The notes under the pieces: model-generated
Told to the model about the DNA's origin: nothing
The model's input: only the letters and a program-made list of their open reading frames with translations
Databases searched by the model: none
In this document: positions 10,412 to 22,060 of the stretch, in pieces
Layout: each line of letters opens with the position of its first letter
Numbering within the stretch: position 1 is the stretch's first letter
Program-made: the position numbers and the translations under genes
Source of the DNA: Siphonodentalium dalli
Lineage: Eukaryota; Mollusca; Scaphopoda; Gadilida; Siphonodentaliidae
Assembly: GCA_032622095.1 (NCBI GenBank)
Contig: CP136066.1
Location: forward strand, 65,256,609 to 65,320,608
Direction of reading: 5' to 3'
DNA length: 64,000 nt

Positions 10412-13400
10412 CAGTGTCTCCATAAACTTGATATATCTATACTCTGCGCAGACTGAGTCAGTGTCTCCATAAACCTGACATATCTATACTCTGCGCAGAC
10501 TGAGTCAGTGCCTCCATAAACCTTATATATATATACTCTGCGCAGACTGAGTCAGTGCCCCCATAAGCCTGATCTATCTATACTCTGCGCAGACTGAGTC
10601 AGTGCCCCCATAAACCTTATATATTTATACTCTGCGCAGACTGAGTCAGTGCCTCCATAAACCTGATATATCTATACTCTGCGCAGACTGAGTCAGTGCC
10701 TCCATAAACCTTATCTATACTCTGCGCAGACTGAGTCAGTGCCCCCATAAGCCTGATATATCTATACTCTGCGCAGACTGAGTCAGTGCCTCCATAAATC
10801 TGATATATCTATACTCTGAGCAGACTGAGTCAGTGCCTCCATAAACTGATATATCTATACTCTGCGCAGACTTAATCAGTGCATCCATAAACCTGACATA
10901 TCTATACTCTGTGCAGACTGAGTCAGTGCCTCCATAAACCTGATATATCTATACTCTGCGCAGACTGAGTCAGTGCCTCCATAAATCTGATATATCTATA
11001 CTCTGCGCAGACTGAGTCAGTGCCTCCATAAATCTGATATATCTATACTCTGCGCAGACTTAATCAGTGCATCCATAAACCTGACATATCTATACTCTGC
11101 GCAGACTGAGTCAGTGCCTCCATGAACCTGATATATCTATACTCTGCGCAGACTGAGTCAGTGCCTCCATAAACCTTACATATCTATACTCTGCGCAGAC
11201 TGAGTCAGTGCCTCCACAAATCTGATATATCTATACTCTGCGCAGACTTAATCAGTGCCTCCATAAATCTGATATATCTATACTCTGCACAGACTGAGTC
11301 AGTGCCTCCATAAATCTGATATATCTATACTCTGCGCAGACTGCATGGGTCAGTGCCTCCATAAATCTGTTATATCTATACTCTGCGCAGACTTAATCAG
11401 TGCATCCATAAACCTGACATATCTATACTCTGCGCAGACTGAGTCAGTGCCTCCATGAACCTGATATATCTATACTCTGCGCAGAGTGAGTCAGTGCCTC
11501 CATAAACCTTACATATCTATACTCTGCGCAGACTGAGTCAGTGCCTCCATAAATCTGATATATCTATACTCTGCGCAGACTTAATCAGTGCATCCATAAA
11601 TCTGATATATCTATACTCTGCGCAGACTGAGTCAGTGCCTCCATAAATCTGATATATCTATACTCTGCGCAGACTGAGTGAGTGCCTCCGTAAACCTGAT
11701 ATATCTATACTCTGCACAGACTGAGTCAGTGCCTCCATAAATCTGATATATCTATACTCTGCGCAGACTTAATCAGTGCATCCATAAACCTGACATATCT
11801 ATACTCTGCGCAGACTGAGTCAGTGCCTCCATAAATCTGATATATCTATACTCTGCGCAGACTGAGTCAGTGCCTCCATAAACCTTACATATCTATACTC
11901 TGCGCAGACTGAGTCAGTGCCTCCACAAATCTGATATATCTATACTCTGCGCAGACTTAATCAGTGCCTCCATAAATCTGATATATCTATACTCTGCACA
12001 GACTGAGTCAGTGCCTCCATAAACCTTATATATCTATACTCTGCGCAGACTTAATCAGTACCTCCATAAATCTGATATATCTATACTCTGCGCAGACTGA
12101 GTCAGTGCCTCCATAAATCTGATATATCTATACTCTGCGCAGACTGAGTGAGTGCCTCCGTAAACCTGATATATCTATACTCTGCACAGACTGAGTCAGT
12201 GCCTCCATAAATCTGATATATCTATACTCTGCGCAGACTGAGTCAGTGCCTCCATAAATCTGATATATCTATACTCTGCGCAGACTGAGTGGGTGCCTCC
12301 GTAAACCTGATATATCTATACTCTGCGCAGACTGAGTCAGTGCCTCCATAAATCTGATATATCTATACTCTGCGCAGACTGAGTGAGTGCCTCCGTAAAC
12401 CTGATATATCTATACTCTGCGCAGACTGAGTCAGTGCCTCCATAAATCTGATATATCTATACTCTGCGCAGACTGAGTCAGTGCCTCCATAAATCTGATA
12501 TATCTATACTCTGCGCAGACTGAGTGAGTGCCTCCGTATATAAGCCTGATATATCTATACTATGCGCAGACTGAGTCAGTGCATCCATAAACCTGATATA
12601 GCTATACTCTGCGCAGACTGCATGGGTCAGTGCCTCCATAAATCTGTTATATGTATATACTCCGCGCAGACTGAGTCAGTGCCTCCATAAACCTGATAAA
12701 TATATACTATATATATGCGCAAACTGAGTCAGTGCCCCCGTAAGCCTGATATATCTATACTATATACATGTATGCGCAGACTGAGTCAGTGCCTCCGTAA
12801 ACCTGATATATATATACTATGCGCAGACTGAGTGAGTGCCTCCGTAAACCTGATATATATATACTATGCGCAGACTGAGTCAGTGCCTCCGTATATAAGC
12901 CTGATATATCTATACTATGCGCAGACTGAGTCAGTGCATCCATAAACCTGATATATCTATACTCTGCACAGACTGAGTCAGTGCCTCCATAAATCTGATA
13001 TATCTATACTCTGCGCAGACTGAGTGAGTGCCTCCGTAAACCTGATATATATATACTATGCGCAGACTGAGTCAGTGCCTCCGTATATAAGCCTGATATA
13101 TCTATACTATGCGCAGACTGAGTGAGTGCCTCCGTAAACCTGATATATATATACTATGCGCAGACTGAGTCAGTGCCTCCGTATATAAGCCTGATATATC
13201 TATACTATGCGCAGACTGAGTCAGTGCATCCATAAACCTGATATAGCTATACTCTGCGCAGACTGCATGGGTCAGTGCCTCCATAAATATGTTATATGTA
13301 TATACTCTGCGCAGACTGAGTCAGTGCCTCCATAAACCTGATAAATATATACTATATATATGCGCAAACTGAGTCAGTGCCCCCGTAAGCCTGATATATC

Positions 13401-13476
13401 TATACTATATACATGTATGCGCAGACTGAGTCAGTGCCTCCGTAAACCTCATATATATATACTCTGCGCAGACTGC
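10407..13476. repeat. 47-bp satellite array, about 65 copies
   Basis: The unit reads CTGCGCAGACTGAGTCAGTG, then CCTCCATAAA, TCTGATATATCTATACT. Typical variants are TTAATCAGTGCATCC, TGAGTGAGTGCCTCCGTAAAC and units with extra TATA. Most units keep TGAGTCA and the 8-bp palindrome CTGCGCAG. The period was checked by coordinates (for example AGTCAGTGCC at 12241 and its equivalent at 12288). The minus-strand open frames inside (12755-12943, 13102-13284) read the repeat and are not genes. Confidence 0.97.
12540..13476. repeat. Higher-order duplication inside the 47-bp array
   Basis: A block of irregular units (GATATAGCTATACTCTGCGC, GACTGCATGGGTCAG, a TATATATATGCGCAAACTG unit and a TATACATGTATGCGCAG unit) occurs in the same order at 12595-12790 and 13240-13435, offset 645 bp. 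This implies duplication of a multi-unit segment. Confidence 0.8.
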
Positions 13477-14250
13477 ACACTTGAAAGGCCCTCGATCAGA
13501 ACCACGTAACGATTAGGGTTTATAATTGGGATATTTCTTGACATATCACATTCAAAACGATCGAACAGCTACGATGAAGCTCCAATTCGCGATCAGAAAC
13601 CTCGCTATCAGTGGGGCTAATTGCCTCCTAGTTATGCATCGCTGTCAATATACAACGAATTATCCTGCCAACAGCGAAATTATTCCTTCTTAGAAAAGAT
13701 GTGAGTTGCAATTTCCAGAAATCCAACAAATGAGTTGGGGGGAAAGAGATTTCAGTGGCTAGTCTAACTATTACGCCATATCGACATTTAGCTATATACA
13801 TTGAACGATTTAGTAAATATAACCGACATCAGGCTAATTATTAGTGCCATATACGAATGTGTCTGAACCAGGGACTCCGAAGAAGGGGGCATGCAGGGGC
13901 ATTTTGGCCCCTTGCCCTGGCTTTGGAGAGTCCAGTGGGTACCCGAAAAGTGCCCTCCTGACTGCATGGTTTGCCTCCCCGTTGCCCTTTTGTGCTTCCG
14001 GCGATGTACCACGAAATGTACCACATTTGCGAACAGTTGTCCTGGAAATAGATGGCTTTAAGTGACGAGTGTATAGCCATGCAAACTATATATGTAATAT
14101 GTTCGCAGATCTTAAACATAATACTGGACAAAGATATACTGTGTAGGGGGGGGGGGGTTAATAAGCGTCACTGACATACGCCAATTAGCTATAAATAATA
14201 TCATTATCCTTGATGACGCAAAAAGTTCAGGCCATATATATGCGAGGTGT
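13477..14250. other. Spacer with a GC-rich patch and a poly-G tract
   Basis: 13860-14030 is noticeably GC-richer than its surroundings and is open in several frames on both strands (13788-14131). I recognise no protein in any of them. A G12 run lies at 14146-14157. Possibly a decayed insertion. Confidence 0.4.
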
Positions 14251-14402
14251 ACAGTAATGCCCAAATTAATTGACCACTTAACCACAGCTCTCGACGAGAG
14301 CTTTCCGATGAATGGCAACAAGCCATATTTCAGACTAAATCCTGAAAAATTACCCATAATTCTGCTGTGGTTAAGTGGTCAATTACTTTGGGCATTACTG
14401 TA
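14251..14402 (+). mobile_element. TA-duplicating MITE, copy 1
   Basis: TA (14251-14252) and TA (14401-14402) enclose a 148-bp element. Its ends are CAGTAATGCCCAAATTAATTG... and the inverse, and the inverted repeats reach through GACCACTTAACCACAG. The interior contains TTCCGATGAATGGCAACAAG. Such ends and TA duplications are typical of Tc1/mariner-type MITEs (family knowledge). The overlapping open frames are not coding. Confidence 0.88.
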
Positions 14403-15080
14403 TACGACCATGCTGTCGGCGAATAAGTGTCTCATTCAAATTAAATACCCGCCTTCACACTGACACCAAACTAATAGACTAGAATATGATTTATAAAAAA
14501 TCAAATTCGTCATACAATGAATCGCCTTCACATAGAGATTTGGAATATATATAAAAAATCCAATTATGTATATATTTGCAAGTAACGTTTTTACATTTAG
14601 GATATATAAGCCAGGCAGGTCCCTTTAATACCAGAGCCTTATAGCAGGTCAATAGCTCTGGCGGAATGATACAATTTCTGCCTCATAGCATGATCCTAAC
14701 AAGCGTGGTGTCTTATCATGGATCGATAGCGTCTAGTCGAAACATCACTGACACGATCAGTGCGCATGGGCGAATACCGCCTACAAGTGGCGCCATATTA
14801 TATTATGTAATCAAACGTGACTCTAATTTGTTGACATAACAATATATCGTCGAATCGGAAAACATGACCCCCAACACCGATATTAAATGAACTGTCCAGT
14901 TATTTCCATGCGGCATAAATATTACCATTTTTTTTAGTCAAGTGAAAGTCAGTACGAGAGAGAGGAAAATAGTCCATATGTGGGCCATAGAAGCCCAACA
15001 ATATAATCCTTTTCTGCTACTATAGAATGAACATTTCTGTCATCTCAGCTCTATAACCAGGCCACCATCGCATTGTTGAT
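14403..15080. other. No recognisable feature
   Basis: AT-rich sequence without a supported gene. Confidence 0.5.
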
Positions 15081-15390
15081 GATAAAGACAGCGACTATGA
15101 AGGAGATGACGACGACGACGATGGTGATGATTATGACGTTAATGATGACAATGACACGCAACCGTGATAACGATGATGGCAACGGGACGAAGATAGCGAC
15201 GAGACGATGATGATGACTATGATGATTATGATGTTGAAGACGTCGTTGATGATTATGATGATGTTGATGCAGGTGACGATGATGATGTTGATGACGGCGT
15301 TAATGATAATGATGATGATTGTTAGTAGTATGATGATGGTGATGGTTGTGGTGGCGATGACGACGACGACGATGATGATGCTACATTTGG
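15081..15390. repeat. Degenerate (GAT/GAC)n trinucleotide repeat
   Basis: About 300 bp dominated by GATGAT, GACGAC, GATGTTGATG and similar words. It produces Met/Ile-rich open frames on both strands (15131-15448 minus, 15207-15401 plus), which are artefacts of the repeat. Confidence 0.92.
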
Positions 15391-15525
15391 AACGTGCCTG
15401 ACTCGAGTCGCGAAAGCCGAATTCAACGAAGACGAATTCACGACTCAACTCACTCTAAATGAAACTCATTCTATACCATGTGAACAACTTTATTCAACTT
15501 GACAACAATCAGACTATGACCTATA

Positions 15526-15836
15526 ACCCTTTCATGACGGGAGCTGCGCTGATTGGTCGCCTCGCATATATAAGAGAATGCATTGGCCTAACAATTTTTT
15601 ATCAATTTTTCTTACATTCTTTAACAATTGTTATATATATATATTTCATCATTATTTCTTACATTCTTTAACAATTTTTATCATTTTTTTTACATTCTAT
15701 CATTTTTTTCTTATATTCTTTAAAAAAAATTATATATTTTTTTCATTTTGCTTATATTTTTTAACAATTATAAAAAATATATAATTTGTTAGGCCAATGC
15801 ATTCTCTTAAATATGCGAGGCGACCTATGGTATATA
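15526..15836 (+). mobile_element. MITE family B, chimeric and right-truncated
   Basis: Left end TAACCCTTTCATGACGGGAG (the first T of TTAA is lost), then GATTGGTCGCCTCGCATATA, a long T-rich spacer with TTACATTCTTTAACAATT words, and one further arm GGCCAATGCATTCTCTTA. No right terminal repeat is found. The end is of family B, but the interior spacer and GGTCGCC loop are those of family A. Confidence 0.7.
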
Positions 15837-16437
15837 TTTAGTGCATTTAAAATGATTCAGTGTATCACAGACTACAACAAAAATAGATCTATTTCACTTC
15901 GTTACAACAGAGAATTATCCTTTTCTACGACCATTCTAAATTTTTTACCATCAGGTAGATCTCAGGAAGACATTTCATTGTAATTCTCTGCATGATTTCG
16001 GCATCCGCGGAGAATTACGAAATAAATCGTATTCCTATAGCGAAGGTGTTTGTGTTGGCTAGTTTATTGCGTGCATACGCCAATCGTACGCTCTGCGAAT
16101 CCAGGCGACATAGGCTGTGGAACATGTGTATTCCTGCAGACTTGAGCCAGCGGTCGTGGGTTAATGATAAATGCTCCCTTTATTAATCACCTCCAATGAG
16201 ATATTTTACGGTTCATCTTCCGCTTGATTTGATTTCCGGCCGTCTCGCACAATTTTTGTTTAGCACACAAAACAAATAGCATTGCAAGATAAATATTTGG
16301 ATGTGCGGTGAATGGTGATAATTCTTGCCGTGAATTAGTCCTTACAGCGGAATGATTTTGCTTTCTGTCGACCTCTAACAGTTTACTATGACAGCTATTG
16401 GTTATTATCCCGCGGGGAAGTATTGAGTGTCGGTCCT
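15837..16437. other. No recognisable feature
   Basis: Two 64-65 aa open frames, nothing recognised. Confidence 0.45.
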
Positions 16438-16912
16438 CTTAGCCAGCATAGCCTGAGTTTAGTGTGCCTGTCATTTGCAGAACGAGGCCGCCAGAGGGTG
16501 AATTTAGTGACGCTATCCCACATAGCGGGCAAGCATTACTAAATTCACCCTCTGGGAACCTAATTCTGCTTAGGCCTCAGTAAAGATATTTATAGAAACT
16601 TCTTCAGACTTCTTCACAAAAAGTTTATATCTTTTTTAGTTTAGTTTCTCTATACCCCCAAACTGGCAGACGACACATTGCATTACAGAGGTTCCCAATG
16701 GGTGTGTATCACAGTATGGACAATTTGGGAACTTCTGTCTAAGTCTATGTCTCCCATAGCAGATGAGGCCATGCAGAATGATGTTCCCATAGGGTGAATT
16801 TAGTGATGCTAGCCCGCTATGCGTTATACCGTCACTAAATCCACCCTTTTGGGACCTCATTCTGCAAATAACAGGCACACTCATCTCAGGCTTTCTCTTA
16901 GCCAGCATATCC
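16438..16912. repeat. Inverted repeat whose arms each hold a hairpin
   Basis: Left arm 16438-16570 and right arm 16780-16912 are reverse complements (TTAGCCAGCATAGCCTGAG, AGTGTGCCTGTCATTTGCAG, CATAGCGGGC.AGCAT.ACT). Each arm by itself folds on AGGGTGAATTTAGTGA...TCACTAAATTCACCCT. The spacer is about 210 bp. The 93-aa minus-strand frame over this region is not recognised. Probably an old foldback element. Confidence 0.75.
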
Positions 16913-16918
16913 TGCAAC

Positions 16919-17855
16919 GATTAATGTCACTGTAAACGCTAAGAACGGCCAATATGGAGATAAGAAGCTGTCTGACCTGTTGAATAATGGACACCTTTCT
17001 CACAATGAACTAGTCGTGATAAGAATTAGGAATTGGGTACTACGTCACTAGAATAGGGTACTACGTCATTATAATAAGGTACTACGTCACTAGAATTAAG
17101 TATTTCTTCTACCATTTGTCGTTTTCTCATATCCGGAGCTACGATGACCAGAAGCCACGCATCTGTATGTGCTATCATGGAGCCTACAGCTGACTATCAG
17201 ACTATATAGGATCTGAAAACAACAGAAATAAGAACTAATCAATCCGTTTTATTTCTCATACATATACAATACATATCACAGATATGAAGATAATAATAGT
17301 TAAATATGTACAGTATGTACATATGCATGTAACTTTATAATCACCACAAACAGGACTACATGTATCAGCTTAATTGTTAGTGACAATAAGTTTGAATGGC
17401 ATTATATTCCAAAACATATTTTTGGACCGTCCGAATAAATTACGCCCACAAAAGAATAATGTTAGTTATTCGTAATTCTGTTCAGTCGCAGTTCATCGTG
17501 TGAAAGGTGTCCAATATGATCAGAATTGGTGGAGGTATATGTTCACTGATTTGTATGTTTGTGAACAAACTTGTGATCATTTCTTATCGAAATATGCTGA
17601 ACTTTAGAAGAATATGCTTATCCCACTATCAAGGATATGGCGACGGGAGGGGGTTCTCGTCACGGCAACGTTGGTAAATTTGTTCAAAAGTTGGAAATTC
17701 ATGGTGGAGTCAACACTATGTACTTGGACATTCAGACAGAAAATAGGTTGATATTGTTCAGATGGTTCATGTTTCAACCAATGTAGTATAAAATACATGT
17801 CCATTTTCATACATTCAGTAAGAATGTTTGGCTGAAATTGGAAAAGATTGAAACC
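16919..17855. other. Spacer with three short TACGTCA repeats
   Basis: At 17036-17100 GGGTACTACGTCACTAGAAT and two variants stand about 25 bp apart. Otherwise nothing is recognised. Confidence 0.5.
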
Positions 17856-18103
17856 TCAACCCTTCCATGGCGGATGCAGCATTGAAGACCCTGCGCCAAT
17901 GGATTCTCTTATACATGCGAGTTTCCCCATAGGGAACCTCGCATATATAAGATAATGCACTGGCTTACAAGATCAAGGTATATATACAAATATTGTTAGG
18001 CCAATGCATTCTCTTATATTACGGGCGACTCACATATATAAGAGAATGCATTGGCACAGGGTGTTCGCAAAATTTCAGGAAGCTCCAGTCATGAAAGGGT
18101 TAA
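17856..18103 (+). mobile_element. MITE family B, copy 1
   Basis: Flanks TCAA (17856-17859, a decayed TTAA) and TTAA (18100-18103) enclose a 240-bp element. The left end is CCCTTCCATGGCGGATGCAG and the right end GAAGCTCCAGTCATGAAAGG then G. Two CCAATG.ATTCTCTTATA foldbacks with CCCCATAGGG loops lie inside, with a short spacer (AGATCAAGGTATATA) in place of family A's T-rich one. Confidence 0.8.
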
Positions 18104-18765
18104 CCAATATTCAAAGTAACGACGAGAACCATGGGCATGGGGAGATGAATCTACAGGACCTGCCAAAATATTATTATCATCATCAATTTCAGGGGACTAA
18201 GTCGCGATAAATTTTACCCCTTGCAAAAATAAATTTACATAAAGTATTCAGATGGAACGACTGTGCTAATTATTGAATGGATTTCTCCGTACTGGATATA
18301 ATATTTATGCAGTTAGCCGAATTCGTATCTTTCGCACCAGAAAACATCATCGATTTGTTCCTTGAACTCGTCTACTGAGTGTTTGCTGCAACAATATAAC
18401 CCGGAAGATTGTTCCGCGGTGTCATAATCCTTTTTTGTAAAGAAGAAGTATGCACATTTTTATTTAATTATTTTTCTGTATCTTCAGTTTGTGTCCTCGT
18501 GTTCTTTTGTATCACGCGTTTTGTTCTGAATATTTGATGAGAAGTTTTGGTACTACACATCATGGTTGGTCCCGCAGTTATAAGGTCATACCCTATGACC
18601 ATATTCGGGGAGCTAACTTCTCTGTGTGATATAGTTAATGTGCAGGGAACCGAGCATGATGTTCGTGTCTGTCTTTATAAATCGTACTTATATATATGAA
18701 TCATTGATAGTATATATGGATATGGTCCCCGAATCCAGTTTTAATGTGTCAGCCTTTATCTCACG
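18104..18765. other. No recognisable feature
   Basis: No gene or repeat recognised beyond short TA words. Confidence 0.5.
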
Positions 18766-18769
18766 TAAA

Positions 18770-19115
18770 TAAGCTCATATAGAACTAATTTAAGACACGA
18801 AATAAGCACATATATGGATTGTTTGCATCTGAAATAAGCTCTTTATGAATATAAATTGGACACGATCAAAACAGTCGTATATTAGCTGATTTCAATTCGA
18901 AATAACCTGAAATATATAGGTACTATTTAATCTATTTTGTCATCGACATGACGTACCAGATGAACGCTCTTTGTAATGTGTTTTCACTGGGGCCCGCGCC
19001 ATTCAACGAAATAACGAGTATAAGTCCTATAAGAGCTTATTTCAGAATGATATAAGTTCTATATGAACCTATATGTTAATATTTAGGTCCTATATGAACC
19101 TATTTGCAGGAGAAT
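18770..19115. repeat. Dispersed AATAAGC-rich repeat, copy 1
   Basis: Words such as AATAAGCTCATATAGAACTA, its inverse AGAGCTTATTTCAGAATGAT and a TGTGTTTTCACTG.GGCCCGCG block recur at 31965-32118 and partly at 25080-25190. The whole has an inverted-repeat tendency (AATAAGCTC on the left, GAGCTTATT on the right). Confidence 0.55.
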
Positions 19116-19898
19116 GTGTTGAATGTGTAGTTATACACATTTTACGGCACAATACATAGTGATTAGCGAGTATAATCGTAATATTATTTGACTTCGGACA
19201 TCTTGTGTTGTATCTTGTGTGGGGTTGGTCCCGTCTATATATATTAAATCTGCACATGGCCATAACCCATGGCATCCGCATTCCATACTTCTGTTTCATT
19301 AGGGAGATGCTCGACTGCAGAAAGACTGATTAAGTGAAAACGAATACCCGATCCGTCAACAAAATTAGTATAATGAGCAGCATCCAATGGAAAATAGCGA
19401 CACTAAGCCGGGATTAGATATTTGAACCAATGGGCGATCGCGGCAGTAAATCAGACTTAGTTGTCACAGAATTATCCGGGATTAGATCGGCGGAATGCTG
19501 CCGAGTCTCCGGGATCAGGGTCATCTTACCGCGTCATCTCGCGAGATCTGCAATGTTGTGTTAATTAGCGAAATTACTCCGCGGCTTTGCGGAAGGTGTT
19601 TTTGGATATTAAATGGCGATAAACGTGACGGATAGGTCACAATGATGACTGTAAATGTGATTTACCCATTCCCTGATCCTCTCGAGGAAAGGTATTCTGA
19701 TTCTGACTTCAACAATAACACTGCCATTGGTGCAGCTATAACGTTCAGAATCAATATATTCTAAGGGCCGATATGAGCTCATGGAGACCCCCACATAAAC
19801 AATTTGGAAAGGTGTACACTATGTCATCGGAGATGGGGTCTCAGGGATCACTTGTATGACGGACATGTACAATGATGACTAAATTATAGGGCATAATG
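19116..19898. other. No recognisable feature
   Basis: Slightly GC-richer patch at 19400-19570. No recognised coding content. Confidence 0.45.
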
Positions 19899-20003
19899 TG
19901 TTGTGGTTCGATAGTTTAAGTGGTAGACTACTGGTTATACTGTCGTAAATCATTTGCGACAGTGAAATCAGCGGTCTTCTACTGAATATCACAAAACACA
20001 ACA
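19899..20003. repeat. Imperfect 105-bp foldback
   Basis: Outer arms TGTTGTG and CACAACA, middle GTAGA and TCTAC, inner CTGTCGTAAAT and ATTTGCGACAG around a one-base loop centre. Mispaired stretches lie between these helices. Could be a decayed MITE; a hairpin RNA is possible but unsupported. Confidence 0.6.
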
Positions 20004-20334
20004 TTCTATCTCCGTTCTAATTCACAATCTCCAACTAATTCATAAATTGAAGTGCAAATCAACCACAATTTTATCTTTCTACCGCGATGGACAAAAACAA
20101 TAATCCCACTGTAATATTGTCAGAATTAAATAACTTAAGTTGAAAGTGTAAAATGCCGACTTACATGACTTTTAAATTAAAACAAAAATAATCTCCGATC
20201 GTTGAGTGATAACATAAAATACACCGCAAACATAAAAAAATAAAAAACGCTACCGAAAAAACGGTACATTCTTAGTATAATTTCAGTGGACGGTATAAAA
20301 GTCATTGGCGATTAAGTCGCCGGTCAGCGTCATT
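20004..20334. other. No recognisable feature
   Basis: AT-rich lead-in to the 66-bp array. Confidence 0.5.
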
Positions 20335-21855
20335 TAACCCTTTCTATATTAAAGCATTACTGACGAGTTATCCCATAGAAAATGTTCAGATAATAAGTTC
20401 TAACCCTTTCTATATTAAAGCATTACTGACGAGTTATCCCATAGAAAATGTTCAGATAATAAGTTCTAACCCTTTCTATATTAAAGCATTACTGACGAGT
20501 TATCCCATAGAAAATGTTCAGATAATAAGTTCTAACCCTTTCTATATTAAAGCATTACTGACGATTACTGACGAGTTATCCCATAGAAAATGTTCAGATA
20601 ATAAGTTTAACCCTTTCTATATTAAAGCATTAATGACGAGTTATCCCACAGGAAATGTTCAGATAATAAGTTCTAACCCGTTCTATATTAAAGTATTACT
20701 GACGAGTTATCCCATAGAACATGTTCAGATAATAAGTTCTAACCCGTTCTATATTAAAGCATTACTGACGAGTTATCCCACATGAAATGTTCAGATAATA
20801 AGTTCTAACCCGTTCTATATTAAAGCATTACTGACGAGTTATCCCACATGAAATGTTCAGATAATAAGTTCTAACCCTTTCTATATTAAAGTATTACTGA
20901 CGAGTTATCCCATAGAAAACGTTCAGATAATAAGTTTAACCCTTTCTATATTAAAGCATTACTGACGAGTTATCCCACAGGAAATGTTCAGATAATAAGT
21001 TCTAACCCGTTCTATATTAAAGCATTACTGACGAGTTATCCCATAGAAAATGTTCAGATAATAAGTTCTAACCCGTTCTATATTAAAGCATTACTGACGA
21101 GTTATCCCACATGAAATGTTCAGATAATAAGTTCTAACCCGTTCTATATTAAAGCATTACTGACGAGTTATGCCACATGAAATGTTCAGATAATAAGTTC
21201 TAACCCGTTCTATATTAAAGCATTACTGACGAGTTATCCCACATGCAATGTTCAGATAATACGTTTAACCCTTTCTATATTAAAGCATTACTGACGAGTT
21301 ATCCTTTAGAAAATGTTCAGATAATAAGTTCTAACCCTTTCTATATTAAAGCATTACTGACGAGTTATCCCATAGAAAATGTTCAGATAATAAGTTATAA
21401 CCCTTTCTATATTAAAGCATTACTGACGAGTTATCCCATAGAACATGTTCAGATAATAAGTTTAACCCTTTCTATATTAAAGCATTACTGACGAGTTATC
21501 CCACGTGAAATGTTCAGATAATAAGTTCTAACCCGTTCTATATTAAAGCATTACTGACGAGTTATCCGACATGAAATGTTCAGATAATAAGTTCTAACCC
21601 GTTCTATATTAAAGCATTACTGACGAGTTATCCCATAGAAAATGTTCAGATAATAAGTTCTAACCCGTTCTATATTAAAGCATTACTGACGAGTTATCCC
21701 ATAGAAAATGTTCAGATAATAAGTTATAACCCTTTCTATATTAAAGCATTACTGACGAGTTATCCGACATGAAATGTTCAGATAATAAGTTCTAACCCGT
21801 TCTATATTAAAGCATTACTGACGAGTTATCCCACAGGAAATGTTCAGATAATTTG
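20335..21855. repeat. 66-bp satellite array, about 23 copies
   Basis: The unit reads TAACCCTTTCTATATTAAAG, CATTACTGACGAGTTATCCC, ATAGAAAATG, TTCAGATAATAAGTTC. Variants have CCCGTTC for CCCTTTC, CACATGAAATG for CATAGAAAATG, and a 64-bp form ending AAGTTTAACCC. One unit near 20560 has an extra ACGATTACTG. 66 is a multiple of three, so an 82-aa frame (21243-21491) opens across four units; it is not a gene. The last unit continues straight into a family E copy. Confidence 0.97.
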
Positions 21856-22060
21856 TTCAACAAACGAGCAAAATTAGGCCGTTTGTTGAAGTTATTATGT
21901 AAACATTTCCTTCAATAAATAGGACTCCTTCTGGACTTATATTTATCTGTCGTCTGCTTACATCCATCCAAATGAATACTAGACCATTCCGATGTACACG
22001 TTTTAACTGACTGGGATAATCCATTTAGTATATCGAAATAGTTTAAGAGATTTTAAGCAA
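21856..22060 (-). repeat. Dispersed element family E, copy 3, at the end of the array
   Basis: TTGTTCAACAAAC then GTTTGTTGAA forms a small foldback like the one at 5010-5042. It is followed by TGTCGTCTGCTTAC, CCAAATGAATA, CCATTCCGATGTA, GGGATAATCC and a decayed end, TAGTTTAAG. Same orientation as copy 1 at the window start. Confidence 0.65.

Noticed and set aside
12755-13284. Minus-strand repeat proteins in the 47-bp array
   Set aside because: 47 is not a multiple of three, and the frames are short and restart with the repeat.
10407-13476. CRISPR-like array
   Set aside because: Units abut without variable spacers and the context is eukaryotic.
13788-14131. Coding exon in the GC-rich patch
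   Set aside because: Open in several frames on both strands with no recognisable product; more like a decayed insertion.
15131-15448. Ile/Val-rich membrane protein on the minus strand
   Set aside because: Translation of a degenerate GAT/GAC trinucleotide repeat; the opposite strand is open too.
20335-21855. Telomere-like repeat because of the TAACCC words
   Set aside because: TAACCC occurs once per 66-bp unit, not in tandem, and comes from a transposon end.
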